Positions 45,596 through 57,753 of a stretch of DNA of 64,000 nucleotides are shown here, piece after piece; position 1 is the first letter of the stretch, and each line of letters opens with the position of its first letter. The notes under the pieces were generated by a model. It searched no databases. It worked only from the letters and a program-made list of their open reading frames with translations, and had not been told where the DNA came from. Position numbers and translations under genes: made by a program. Source of the DNA: Cyclina sinensis (Eukaryota > Mollusca > Bivalvia > Venerida > Veneridae); assembly GCA_012932295.1 (NCBI GenBank), contig JAAONU010000013.1, positions 2,712,603-2,776,602 on the forward strand, read 5' to 3'.

Positions 45596-46959
45596 CAATC
45601 TCTGTTCGAAAAACACATTTGTTTCTTTTACTTCTGTGCAAAAACATATTGCAACGTCTTACAACGTCGCGATATGGGTATCATTAAACACATTACAATC
45701 TTGAAGATTTCTTATAAAATATATGGTATATCATCAAAATTTGACTTGTATCGGCAAAACAAGAAAGTAAATCTAAATGCAAACAAAAGCAAAGAAAAGA
45801 GAGGCTATCACAGAAAAAGTATCTTAAGAATATATTGACTACATTATTCTCTGGTATACCGTTACTGTGTTACTGTGTGTAAAGTCCTAAGTGTAGCGGA
45901 CTCTTTAGTTTATAATTGTTTGCAAATAATTACACAAACGACTTTCTAAAATAATTTTCAAGTATTTTTATCAGGCGCAAATGAATTATTTTAACAATTA
46001 GTACGTTTGCAATTTATAAATTTCTACGTTAATACAGCAATTAAACGTCTAAAAACATCCAAACCATCGTGATTTTAACTTTTTTGATATTTTTACTGGA
46101 TTATTTACGTATACATATTAAAAACAGCTTGAAAAGTGAAATACAAAAGTAACATGCAAACATTCATTGTTTGTTTACATTTTGGTTTGTCAAATGTATG
46201 TATGGACGATTCGTTGTAGTCACTGATTGGATGAAAAGTAACTGTGGATTTCCCTGTCTAAAAATAAAAATATCGTTCTGAAAGTTGAATTTTAGCAGAG
46301 GTAAGAAAGTGAAACATTCGACCGATGCGCTGGAGAGTACACACTCAAGTAAACTGACTTGTTCTGAATTTATTTCGAATGACGTTTGTTTTTGTGCAGT
46401 ACCGAAGTCTTGACCCCGTCCCCCATTGCATAATTTATGTAAACAATATTCTTTTATAACCATCGAGGTACTAAAAAGCTATGTATATATATATATATAT
46501 ATATATATCATCTGATAAACGTATATCATGTTGGTGGTGGTGGTGTTTCATATACTCGATAAATGTGTCAGTGGACATAAAACAAAACAAGAACTGAATA
46601 AAACGAAATATAAGAATTATCACTTTAGTAAAACATGACGACAATTTAGATGAAACATCTGAAAAAGTGAGGATATGTTGAAAGAGATTATTTATTTCTA
46701 TTTTATTAGGAAAGAAAACGCACTTTCAAAAGTGTTTCAATACATGAACGTATTTTATACGCCTTAGAAAGTCTACACGGATTTTTTCAGGTGTCTCAGT
46801 GTCTTGTTTGATACTTAGGATTTTTTGACTTGTACACTGCAAATGCAAATATTGAAGATAACGCGAAGACAGGGAAATATGATTAAATCAGTTGCAAATA
46901 ATGTCAACTGAATACAATACAATAATTCATTGTCCGGGGTCTTCATACAGTTATTAGCT
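45596..46959. other. Intergenic with TA microsatellite
   Basis: (TA)n at about 46482-46508 and a short GGT run at 46531-46544. No supported gene. Confidence 0.45.
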
Positions 46960-48480
46960 CGTGGGAAGGCATTTGCACCAGATTGTTTAACTACAGCTTT
47001 TCACCATCGGCACCGTCCTCGTTAAGAATAAGCTGTAAAATTATATTTCAAAGGTCACTAGACACTGGTATTGTTCCTAAGGATTGGAAACATGCTATCA
47101 TCACACCAGCATACAAAAAAGGGTCAAAATCAAAACCTAGCAACTACAGACCAATATCACTCATATGTATAGCATGAAAACTAATGGAACACATCATTGT
47201 TTCAAACATGATGGATTCCTTTGACAAACACAACATACCTTGCCCCGAGCAACATGGATTCAGGTCAAAACATAGCTGAGAGACACAGCTCATTGGCTAC
47301 ACACAAGAAATAGCTGACAACCTTGATCAAGGTCAACAAACTGATGTCATAGTCATGGACTTCAGTAAAGCTTTTGACAAAGAAGATCACCACAAACTCA
47401 TACACAAGCTGAAGCATATGAGAGTTCACCCACACATCAGTTCATGGATACAAAACTTTCTCAAGAACAGATCGCAACAAGTATTAGTGGAAAACAAGGT
47501 CTTCGACAGGCTCTCTGTGCTTTCCGGTGTCCCGCAGGGATCGGTCTTAGGTCCATGTCTCTTTCTCGCATACATCAATGACCTACCAGGAAGTGTCAGT
47601 AGCCGGGTGCGTCTATTTGCCGACGACACCATAGTTTATTTAACAATTAAATCACAAGAATGGTCAATGGAATTCAACCCTGACAAGTGTGAAGTACTCA
47701 GAATACACAGGAAAAAGAAACCGGTCATCATTCCCTACACCCTACATAACACAATACTGAAAACCACAGAAAATGCAAAATACTTAGGAGTTACAATAAG
47801 TAGCAACCTAAACTGGTCATCCCATATAAACAATATGACAAACAAAGCAAAAAACAGCTTAAGGTTCATCAGACGAAATGTCAAAACACAAAACAAACAA
47901 CCCAAAGAAGCAGCATACAAAACATATGTCAGACCAGAGGTTGAATTCTGCTCAACCATATGCAAAAATATCTCACACACAGAATAGAAATGGTCCAGAG
48001 GTCAGCTGCAAGATACGTTCATAATGATTACCACTAGCAGTGTAACAAACATGATCAAGGAACTAAAATGGTCAACTTTAGAACAAAGGCGAAAACATGC
48101 CAGCCTGGTCATGCTGCACAAAATAAAAAACAAACAGGTCAATGTCGATCAAAATCACCTTACAAACACAAGAAACAGCAAATTCCTCATCCCGCAATCA
48201 AAAACACAACATCACATGAACTCATTTTTCCCAAGGACTATACGACCCTGGAACGAATTACCGACAAAGATTAAGGCTATCCCAACTGTGCCAGCTTTTA
48301 TCAGTGGACTAAACAAGTTTTATAGATTTTAAGTATTTAAAATAAATGTTTAAGTAAGATCTTCAGTTAAATCTTGTTTTCTTTCTTATTATCTTTTATA
48401 ATTTTAATGTTCCTGACACGCGCCTGCCTAGTATAGTCAGTATTGACTTTTGGCAGTAAGAAGTTGAAGTTGAAGTTGAT
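46960..48480 (+). mobile_element. 5'-truncated, decayed jockey-like LINE
   Basis: The RT part is clear: TPAYKKGSKSKPSNYRPISL, then VIVMDFSKAFDKEDH, GVPQGSVLGPCLFLAYINDL, RLFADDTIVYL and EFNPDKCEVLRI, and the tail block with WNELPTKIKAIPTVPAFISG. Two in-frame TGA codons (near 47176 and 47277), an apparent internal deletion right after FADD, and frame changes near 47960 and 48020 show it is dead. The 3' end (48431-48478) has TATAGTCAGTATTGAC, TTTTGGCAGTAAG and a GAAGTT repeat tail, the same end as the fragment at 503-920. Confidence 0.9.
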
Positions 48481-50084
48481 AAGCATTCAGCAATAAACAA
48501 TGAACATATAATGTGAATTTTCGTTTACCCTCTGTAACTGAATATCCGAAATTTTAATATTAATATGCATTAACACGCTGTAACAAATGACAACAAGGTT
48601 GTGGTAATATGATCGGTATCAGCATAAAACGTTTATTTGTGCATTCACAAACAGTTGCCGAACGTATTTAAGTTATAGTGACATACCTTTTAATAAAGCA
48701 GTGTTTGGGAAAATGGATTTTTTTTTCTGCTACGGTCGTGGAAACATTGTCAGAATTTTTGGATTTTCTGTCGTTCTGATTAAAACTTCAGACGAAAGGA
48801 GTAAGTTTTAAAGTTTTCTTTGTCGTAAAAACAAGATAAATTGAATACACGGCTGCAGCTGAGATAGAGATAGTTTAAACGGTCAGCGAAGGCCAACGCT
48901 CGTTCATTACAACTTTCTAAACCCCTCTACATCTCGGCACCTATCAATGGCATGTATATGTAGTAGTTTTTAAAGGCCAAGGACGTGACTTTTTCAGGTA
49001 ATAATTGTTAGTTAATTTTTCGAAGCTCTGGGTTGGGACATCGTTAAGAATTGACGTTTTGTGATGCAGAAATATTGATTATTACTGCTTTTACATTCAA
49101 CTTCAGTTTCCTTTGGCTTTTGCAAAAAAAAAAGATTTTATACTTCCCAAAATCACCACAGGACTGAATGTGCATGAAAAAGCAACTAACTGCATTAAAA
49201 CGATTATATATTTTTTTGTATTGTCTACATTTGACGGGTTATTCTGGTATTACTGCAAAGCTCACTCATTTTATTTTGGAAACAGATATTTTTTATTTCA
49301 AATATATTAAATAATTCTCATTTATATTGTTTAATTTAAATTATTTAGAAAAAAAACGAATTCGCCGATTTGTGGGAAAAAAACTTCAGAGTATTGAGCA
49401 ATTCTGTTGTATGTCACCGACGCATCTATATATGGGCTTATATCATAGACGACGTTGTTGACATGTGATAAAGACGTGTTATATTTTTGATATTACACTA
49501 GTGTTACGTAAACTTTATTTACAATGCGCTTATGGCGTGAGCGCGTATACGGACAAAATAAACAGTTTCTGTCACCATTCACTTACAAAACTTCTCTTAT
49601 ATCAATAGAACATTATATTCATGGTCATATAATGCGGATTTTACTACACTTGTTATAAGACAACAGTAAAAACTCGGCAAAGCCTCGTCTTTATCATTTT
49701 CAAATAACTCGTGCAATAAATCCCGTATTCCGTATTACATGACCACTCATTTAAATATCCTCTTTATGTCAAGTTGACATTTTTAGTGAAAAAATAAACT
49801 TTGAATGTTTGCAAAGATTGGCAACATCAACAAAACGAAATTGGAGTGTTTTCTTCTAAAAAATAGAAACTAAAATTAGATACATAAAGCTCTAAAAACT
49901 ATGTGTGTTTCATTCCAAAGTAAAATTATTCTTACATTTTAAGCGATAGCAACTTTTTACTGATCTTGTAGGTTATGAGTGTCACCCAGAAAACTGCATT
50001 CTTGCCTCATTTTGTTAAGTATAGCAATTAATGTATTTTTGCTGATAAACATACCCCACAATTTATTTTCCAAGACCTACTGAT
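48481..50084. other. Intergenic, nothing recognised
   Basis: No coding region or repeat supported. Confidence 0.4.
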
Positions 50085-50570
50085 GTATTTTTGTGCCCCC
50101 ACCACATAGTGTGGAGGTAAATAGATTCGTAAACGTCTGTCCGTACGTACGTCCGTGCATACGTACGCCCCGTTTCTTGTGTGCAACCCCTCCTACACTC
50201 ATGAATAGATTTGAACCAAACTCGCACACATGATAAACCATGCTGGGTTGTTGTGCAAGAAATAAATATTTTTTTTCTCTGATCAGTTTCACTAGATTAT
50301 TGCCTTTTGTTGATTTTTCAAACATGTCATATATAGTAAATCTTGTGTGCGCAACTTCTCCTACACCCATGTTTAAATGTTTGTATAGTTATTAAGAAAA
50401 AAAGTGGAGCTATTGTCATGACCCTCTCGTCGGCGTTGGCGTCGGTTAACCTTTTTGTTAAGGTCCAGTTTTCAGAAACTATCAAAGCTATTTACTTCAA
50501 ATTAAGAATACATGTATACATAGTATTATCAAATAATTTAAGGACGCGTGTGGGCATTAGCATCCCCGGT
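50085..50570. repeat. Dispersed molluscan-type repeat, hairpin at left edge
   Basis: Begins GTGCCCCCACCACATAGTG, with CCACCACATAGTGTGG able to pair. It continues with GTCCGTACGTACGTCCGTGC and two diverged copies of a segment containing TCTTGTGTGC(A/G)CAAC. A second repeat type with CGTCGGCGTTGGCGTCGG follows near 50430. These have the look of tandem-core repeats read from the opposite end to those at 30326 and 52980. Confidence 0.5.
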
Positions 50571-51093
50571 TAATAAGTGATTTTCGTATAAATTGCACAT
50601 ATAAATTATTTTTTTAACAAAAAGCAAAAACTCATCATGGCTCATGTTTTTCTTTCAATGAATCTATGATTCTCTGCTGGATATTTGAACGAGACCGGTA
50701 GTGATTTAGTATCGTGCAGATAATTTATTTACATATATATTTGGTAAATTACAAGATTGCAGAGTTAAGCGAAAAAGCTTTGATTGCTATTTCCAAAAAT
50801 AAAGCGCTATAATTCAATACCGGAGGAAGTTGTACTGAGCAACAAAAAATTTAAAATTCATTTGCATTTAACGAATACACAAGACGTGCAAATTTTAACA
50901 AGTCACTGTTCATCGACAATTCTAAAAGATATATGATATATATCATTAAACAAATTGAATGTTGATTTATTTTTTTCACATTCAAATACCGATAAAATGC
51001 TAAGATTTATAGTTAATCATCTTATATTTATAATGTTACCTACGCTATAAAAGAATATTTGTTATATCTGTGTATGACGAGGATGACATAACT

Positions 51094-51332
51094 AGACGGA
51101 AGGGCACCACACGCTATAGATAACTTTACTAAAGAATATATTAAAATGTCTACTGTACAAAAACCTGTTCAGTCTTCTCCTTGATACAACCCATGTCCTT
51201 TGTTCATGGCTAAAAGGTATTATATTTCAGTTTGCAAAAAATAGATAAAAATAGATAAATAAACACAATGTTTAATCGACCAATAAAGGATCCAAGTAAG
51301 TGCAGGCCTATTACAATGTTAAGTCTTTTTAA
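51094..51332 (+). pseudogene. LINE RT fragment, copy B, left of the transposon
   Basis: Homologous to 33795-34005. It is split from its continuation at 55159-55725 by the DNA transposon. A short extra segment (about 51235-51290), part of which recurs near 55700 (CACAATGTTTAATYGACCAATAAA), has been added. Confidence 0.7.
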
Positions 51333-51394
51333 CAGAGGGGGGAATCACGTGATGGTATTATTGGGTTTCAAGATGTCCGCGCCCATGTAAGTAC
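51333..51394 (+). repeat. Left TIR of the DNA transposon
   Basis: Contains an E-box CACGTG, then CAAGATGTCCGCGCCCATGT and AAGTAC. The right TIR has CAAGATGGCTGCGCCCATGT there. ATG followed by three codons and a GTAAGT donor-like hexamer suggests that the TIR supplies a first coding mini-exon. Confidence 0.9.
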
Positions 51395-52021
51395 TCATTT
51401 TTTCATCAGTTTAGGCTTTTTGAAGATATCTCTGCATATATTAAATAGCCTATATCCTCATCATCTAGTTTCTGCTTCATTTGATGCATAACTTTAATAT
51501 GCATTCGTCTTAGTTTTCGCAATGAATTAAATCTGTTTAACAATAAGGGAGTTAAGGCAAAATTACGTATTTTGACAACTGAACTTTAAAGATCAAGGTC
51601 ATTTGGTGTCAAGGCCTTCTTTTGAGGGGATGAAACTTATGAGTCTGCTTTAATGTTGATGCTCACTTGAATTGTTTACCTCTGTCCCTAGCCTTTTACT
51701 GACCTTTATCTTGATCTTCTGCATTTCTTGCAGCTTTAACATGTTAATTTGAACTATACTTATAATTTTGTATGTAAATTTCAACTTTGACGTTGGCCGA
51801 CCATGGCCTTCTGACGCAATAAATTTTTTGAGTTAACTAAGTCTATAAAATTTGTGAAAAAAGTCTAATGTTGTATGTAAATTTCAACTTCTGAATTGAT
51901 TATATTTGCCTTGATTCTCTCATTGATCTTCCTTCTTAAACAGTCTTACTCATGTGAGCCATAAACGGCATCGTGACCGTCTTGTTTGTTATAAAACCTT
52001 TGTTATATTAAATGCAGATAA

Positions 52022-52881
52022 TTTCAGACAGTGGCAAAGAAGATGAGACACATGAAAAGAAATATACGCCGGTTGAGCGAAAGAGTTAGGCGTCATAAAA
52101 ATGATAACAGTACAAGAGTTACAAACTTGGGGAAAAAGACCGTATCAAAGAACTCCTTATAAAACTCCATTTAAAGGCGTTATTTACAAGTCTCCGCCCA
52201 TCAAACGATTTAAATCATATTCTTGTCATAAATCACCTTTTGCAGCAGTTGCCTTTAATTGTCCGTCAGAAAAAAGATTGAAATCTGTACAAGCATTATT
52301 TTCTCCAAACAAATTGATTTTATTAAAAGACAGTGATGCAAATGACTTTGGGTTAGAACCTTTACCCGATGGTGACTGAAAATAAGAGCACGAATTTGGA
52401 TTTCATGCTTTTCCTGATGACATTACTGTAACTGAAAGTAAGGAAGATCTTAGCTTAAAACCTTTACATGATGCTGAAATACCTTGACTGAGAATAAGGA
52501 ACAGGAAATGGGTTTGAAACACTTAATGGTGATTCTGTCAATAACGATAACGAACATGAAATACATGAATTTTCACAAAATACTGAAAACTGTCAGTCTG
52601 ATGAATGTCAACCTATTGAACAACTTATGACTCTACTTCCAAATGTTCTTGAGGAGCTGGCTAAAGTAGATAGACTAGACACAAGTTTATTAAGCTTTTT
52701 CAAACTAGTAGCTGATAAACGTTTTCTTTTAGATAACATTGCTTTTCAATTATGGATATATGTTGTGAACATGAGGTATGGCGAACAGACAAAACTAGAA
52801 CTATCATTAAAGGTGATTAATACCCCCATATGGGTGCTTGATACTGGAACTGGAAAGCTTAGAATCAATGGCATAAAGTGA
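52022..52881 (+). pseudogene. Transposon coding piece 1 (basic N-terminal part)
   Basis: After an acceptor-like ATTAAATGCAG there is an acidic-to-basic stretch (SDSGKEDETHEKKYTPVE), an Arg-rich stretch in the next frame (NIRRLSERVRRH), and then a Lys/Pro-rich segment with TPYKTPFKGVIYKSPPIKRF. Another frame from 52627 reads LPNVLEELAKVDRLDTSLLS and then LLDNIAFQLWIYVVNMRYGE. Frames change several times and stops occur, so it is not functional. Charged segments with SP/TP motifs followed by a helical segment are what one sees between DNA-binding and catalytic parts of some transposases; the family is not recognised. Confidence 0.5.
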
Positions 52882-52979
52882 CATAAGAAACATGGAAATA
52901 TATATATATTTTATATTTAATAATATTGTATATAGAGAAAACAATTACCGGTAGACCATTGAACTGTATATTTTCTAGT

Positions 52980-54090
52980 AGAACTAGCTTAAGTTTAAGC
53001 AAACAGTGACCTTGCCCCAACTGGCAAAATTTTCAATCCCAAGCGTCGTCTTCATAGAAGCTACCTTTACAGCAAATTTCATCAAAATATCTCATTCCTT
53101 ACTCAAGTAAATGAGCAGAAACCATTTTTTATTTTAGTAACAGTGACCTTGACCTTGACCGCACCAGCCCCAATATCAAACTTGACCAGTATCCTGTGAT
53201 GTTACAACTGTGTATCGATAATTGTTTAAATCTGTCAAGATTTCATGAGTTTTCATCCAGAAACCATTTTTCAACCATTTATTATTTTTAGTAACAGTGA
53301 CCTTGACCTTGGTCCCACCAGCTCCAATATCGAACTTGACCTGTATGTTATGATGTTACACCTGTGTACCAAAAATTGTTTAAATCTGTCAAGCCATTCA
53401 TAAGTTATTGTCCGGAAACCGTTTTTCTATTTTTAGTTACAGTGACCTTGATCTTGGCCCCACCAGCCATAATACCATACATGACCTGTATCTTATTATG
53501 TTATATACATCTGTGTACCAAAACTTTTTTAAATCTGTCTAGCCATTCATGCGTAATCATCCAAAAACTTTTTTTCTATTTTTAGTCACAGTGACCTTGA
53601 CCATTGCCCCTAAAGCCCCAATATCGAACCTGACTTGTATCTTGTGATGTAACAACTGTGTACCAAAATTTTATAAAATCTGTCCAGCCTTTCATGAGTT
53701 ATCGTCCAGAAACCGTTTTTCTATTTTTAGTAACAGTGACTTTGACCTTGGCCCGACTAGCCCCAATATCGAACTTGACCTGTATGTTATGATGTTACAC
53801 CTCTGTACCAAAAAAATGTTTAAATCTGTCAAGCCTTTCACGAGTTATCGCCCGGAAAATGTTTTTCTATTTTTAGCAACAGTGACCTTGACCTTGGCCC
53901 CACCAGCCCCAATATCGAACTTGATCTGTATCTTATGATGTTACAGCTGTGTACCAAAAATTGTTTAAATCTGTCCAGCCTTTCATGAGTTATCATCCGG
54001 AAACCATGACGGACCGACCGACCGACAGTCCGACCGACAAGCTCACTCCTATATACCCCCTCAAACTTTGTTTGTGGGGGTATAATTTTT
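52980..54090. repeat. ~148-bp tandem array with hairpin end, inserted in the transposon
   Basis: Six good units plus a partial one. CAGTGACCTTGACCTTG-type cores lie at 53141, 53295, 53440, 53589, 53734 and 53880, a mean spacing near 148. Each unit also has CAAAAATTGTTTAAATCTGT and GTTATCGTCCGGAAACC. The block ends ACCGACCGACAGTCCGACCG and the inverted pair TATACCCCC / GGGGGTATA at 54052-54084. It interrupts the transposase frame (GKLRINGIK at 52850-52878, FMGGFKNHVE from 54134). Structure matches pearl/MINE-type bivalve elements. Confidence 0.85.
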
Positions 54091-54127
54091 CTGGAAATTA
54101 GGGTGGGGAATTTTCGGTAAACGTTTT

Positions 54128-54647
54128 GTGAATTTTATGGGTGGATTCAAAAATCATGTGGAAAATGTATTGCAGATAATATCTTCAGAAATGTTTTGTC
54201 CATTTCCTTCAGAAATTAATTTTGCAGTACCTGATGTAAGTGTCTTGAGAGATTTTGATCCGTATATATCAGGCCTCGAGCGAAACCAGGAATTTTTGAT
54301 GACATTATATCTGAAATGAGTAAATATCATCTGTGGGAAATTAGCATGTATAACATTCGACGGTAAAATAATGATACGGGCGATACGGATCTAGTAGGAT
54401 TTGAAAAAGGTAGCACACTTCAACAACGTAAAGATGCAAGAGATGGTGTGATAGGAGAGATACAGAAGACAATAAAACATGTAAAGAAACTCGAAGAAAA
54501 ATATATGGTTGAGAAAAATAACAGAAGTAGTGATACAGTGTCAAACGTCCTCAAAATGATTCAAACCGGCGAAATCAAGACGTGTCTAATGAAACATTTT
54601 GAAAGATGTCCCGCAATACATAAAACATGTCTGAAATTAAAAATATA
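54128..54647 (+). pseudogene. Transposon coding piece 2 (C-terminal part)
   Basis: Reads FMGGFKNHVEN, EINFAVPDVSVLRDFDPYIS, then after a frame break GDTDLVGFEKGSTLQQRKDA, GVIGEIQKTIKHVKKLEEKY and QTGEIKTCLMKHFERCPAIH. It ends at TAA near 54645. Composition and order are clearly protein-like, with a helical charged C-terminus. It is the likely continuation of piece 1 across the inserted array. Confidence 0.55.
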
Positions 54648-55158
54648 AAGATGTAAGAACAAAATACGTTTCTAATACATGTAGCTAAATCATCTTAAGA
54701 ATTGGCGACCCAATGTTACCATCCAGAAATTGTGACTCAATATTACCAAGGTGTTTTGAAATCGAATTTCGCATGGGTAACTCTATACATAGTTGGACAA
54801 ACAGTATGGCAATAAATATGTAACGTCCGGGAACACATACACACAATCTGTTTTATATGTAGTAACTATGCAAATAACAAGAAAAAGAAGAAATTTTCGA
54901 TATGGGACCCAATATTACCCTACTTTTTTGGGACAAAATTCCTCGCTTCAACATTTTGCACCAGGTAATTGCAAAATCTAAGATGTATGCATGTTAAAGT
55001 TATACATCAAATGAAACAGAAACTAGATCACTAGGATATAGACTATATAATTTATGTAGAAATATCTTTATAAAGCCAAAATTTATGAACCAATGTGTAC
55101 TTACATGGGCGCAGCCATCTTGATACCCAATAATACCGTCACGTGATTCCCCCCTCTG

Positions 55159-55725
55159 TTTTAAGAAAGCTTTTTACTTCTGTATTAAATCAAAAGTTAT
55201 CATCATATTATTTCGAAAATACAAACATCTTGAATGAAAATGAGACGGACTTTCGAAAGGGATGTTTTACTGTTCTACATTAGACCATTTAATATTTGCT
55301 CTGCAAGCAGTTATTAAAATTTAAGAAGAAAGACAAAAGGTCGTTTGCGCTTTTATTGCTTTTTCACAGGCCTTGGCCAGGTCTGGAGGGTTGGCCTGTG
55401 GCATGAACTTCTGGAAAACTCTAGAAATGGCAAGTTTTTCAAAGTTATAAATAACATGTACCAAAACATCAAATGTTTATCCCATCATGGGGTATGTTGC
55501 CATTCAAATTCGCATGATCTCACTTTTAATTGCCTTATTACAGGCAAACCTACAAAGATATCATTTCAAATATGTCATGATTAATCAGAGTAAAGTAGAG
55601 TATAGATGGAGAGATCACACTAAACATACATTCACAACGTTGGCCAATGTATCAGGAACAGATTACAATTATGGAATACATAAATTGATTACACAATGTT
55701 TAATTGACCAATAAAATCAAAATTG
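55159..55725 (+). pseudogene. LINE RT fragment, copy B, right of the transposon
   Basis: Continues the LINE interrupted at 51332. A frame near 55346 gives RFYCFFTGLGQVWRVGLWHE and LLENSRNGKFFKVINNMYQN, equivalent to the FxDFxxAFDxVWR...L motif of LINE RT. It ends near 55725 without a preserved 3' tail. Confidence 0.7.
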
Positions 55726-57753
55726 GACTGCTTTTTTTAAAACAGTCAAATAAGGGTAAAATCTATAACATTTTTAAAGATTTCACCAGTTTTAGTTTTA
55801 TTTAAAATTTATTGATTTTTTTAAACTACTAACAGAACTCGGTTGATATGAAGCTATTCTTTACAAGACAGGATTCGAATCTTACGTAGGTTCTGAGTCA
55901 AACTAATTTTTGCTTGAGAGTCCATTTCAATACAGCGAGGACATTTTTTTAACTCATCGAAACAAGCCGATAGAAACGATATTACTTTAAACTAGGTTAA
56001 ACATCACAAAAAAATCCAGTTCCTTGATTATCTATTTAAATCTCTCAATTTTATAATGGTGGTGCATTTTTAAGATGATAAATGCGAAAGATAAATGTGT
56101 GCGTTTACTTGGAAAAAATAGAAGAATGATAACAACTGTCTGTTCGTTTCAATGTCGACCCAAACTTGACATTGTCTGTTTTCAGTTTATCTATAACCGA
56201 TTTATTTTTTTTTCTGATAAACTGCACATTTTTGTTCTGCCGGTGTATAAAATACATTAAGGCAACTCTTACGAGACTTTGAATTGACCAAATGTATATT
56301 CCTGCACCGATACAACATACACAAGTGCAGTTTATTCCTCAAATTTCATTTCTTTTGTGGCTACATCCGAGAGAATATGTTCCAAATTTTGACACGATTT
56401 ACCCTATCCACAGACAAAATTCACTTTCCCTGACGATAACTGCCTTCCATACATATATCAGGTACAACCATTTAAAATTATATATGCTTTGGTTACTCTA
56501 TGTTAATATCGGAAACTCATTAATAAAATGCAGAAAAATGCATAAATTGACAATTCAAAGAGATGCTGTTTTTCTTTTTAACTTCTACCATAAACAAAGT
56601 TAGCCGTTCAGTTTGCTGTCCCTGTTCTGGGCTACTTAAATGTAAAACTTTGAATAAAATCACAGTTCAGAGACATTGTGTTGAAATATTGTGTTCAACT
56701 GAAATCGAATCGACAAAATCATTACGTCTTATTTTACACATTGGCTTTGTCCAAAACAGTGGTTCGGCATGTCACAGTTTGACAATGTTATTCAGTAATG
56801 TTTTATGCAATTCTTAGCGTGTAAAACTCAAAAGTAGGATACTACGTTATCTGCCTTTGGTCCCACGCGGATCGTGCTCATGTCAAGAATCCGTCGAGCG
56901 AAATGTAATCTTTTTTTTTTCGATAAGAAATCTGTAGAGTTACAAAAGGACCTTTTTGTGCACGGTTTGGTTGTACAAACTTAAAGAAATTTAATAGTTT
57001 AAAATTCTAGTAAAGGCTTCAAAACGGGTGGAAGTTTTAATTCTGTATGCTCCCAGGCGGTAAAACAGCAACATTATGATACAGGGTCTTTAAAAAAAGT
57101 TTTGTATACGAGTAAAATATTTTCATAAAATTATGAAATTAATTGACGTGTTTCTTAGAAATATTTATTTGAGTCAACAAACTTATAAATAATACTTGTG
57201 AATACTTGTGTATTTTTACATCAAAGTTCATATAAGCCAGTATAACACTGGCCATAATCGTCATAAAAATAAACTAAATATTGTTGCCTGCCAAACGGGA
57301 TGGTGGCTATGCCTTTCTCACTTTGGTAGCGTTGACTTAAAATTGAAAGACTTCCGTGGTATCTAAACAGGATTGTTGTTATTAGATGTTCCTTCAGAGA
57401 ACATAGACAGAGGACCATACAGAATTAAAACTTCCACCCGTTTTGAAGCCTTTACTAGAATTGTAAACTATTAAATTTCTTTAACTTTGTACAAAAAGAA
57501 CAAAACTAGACGTTATTGTAATATAAATCACTCATTTATTCAAATAATAGAAAATAAAACACATCTGAAACGTTGTTGACAATACCAATCTGCTTAAATT
57601 CTGGTACAATTCTGTGTTGTAATTATCTAGTTAAACGCTCTAAATAGCCTTGGACGAATGAAGTTGGACCGATATGGCTTCACATAGGTTTTTAAAAATA
57701 GCGCGCCGGTGACCTTGTGAACATAAATAGCAATAATTTCTAACCATGAAAAT

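Larger units (their letters stand above)
51333..55158. mobile_element. DNA transposon with 62-bp TIRs, superfamily undetermined
   Basis: 3826 bp bounded by inverted repeats of 62 bases (51333-51394 and 55097-55158) that match at 58 positions. Both start CAGAGGGGGGAATCACGTGA. The flanking TTTTAA (51327-51332 and 55159-55164) is a 6-bp target duplication, and copy A has TTTTAA once. The plus-strand interior carries decayed protein-coding pieces at 52022-52881 and 54128-54647, split by a tandem-array insertion. The pieces (for example FKLVADKRFLLDNIAFQLWI, then EINFAVPDVSVLRDFDPY) look like an uncharacterised transposase family. I could not see a DDE core. TSD length would fit IS3EU, and the TTAA core leaves piggyBac/Kolobok types open. 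Confidence 0.85.

Noticed and set aside
47176..47285. Two in-frame TGA codons in the decayed LINE, both apparently at positions where relatives have Cys
   Set aside because: Selenocysteine-like recoding was considered, but the same ORF has an internal deletion and frameshifts, so these are ordinary lesions in a dead element.
51333..55158. Firm piggyBac assignment from the TTAA inside the TTTTAA duplication
   Set aside because: The exact repeat is six bases, the ends (CAG...CTG) are symmetric only with the 6-bp reading, and no piggyBac catalytic motif was seen.
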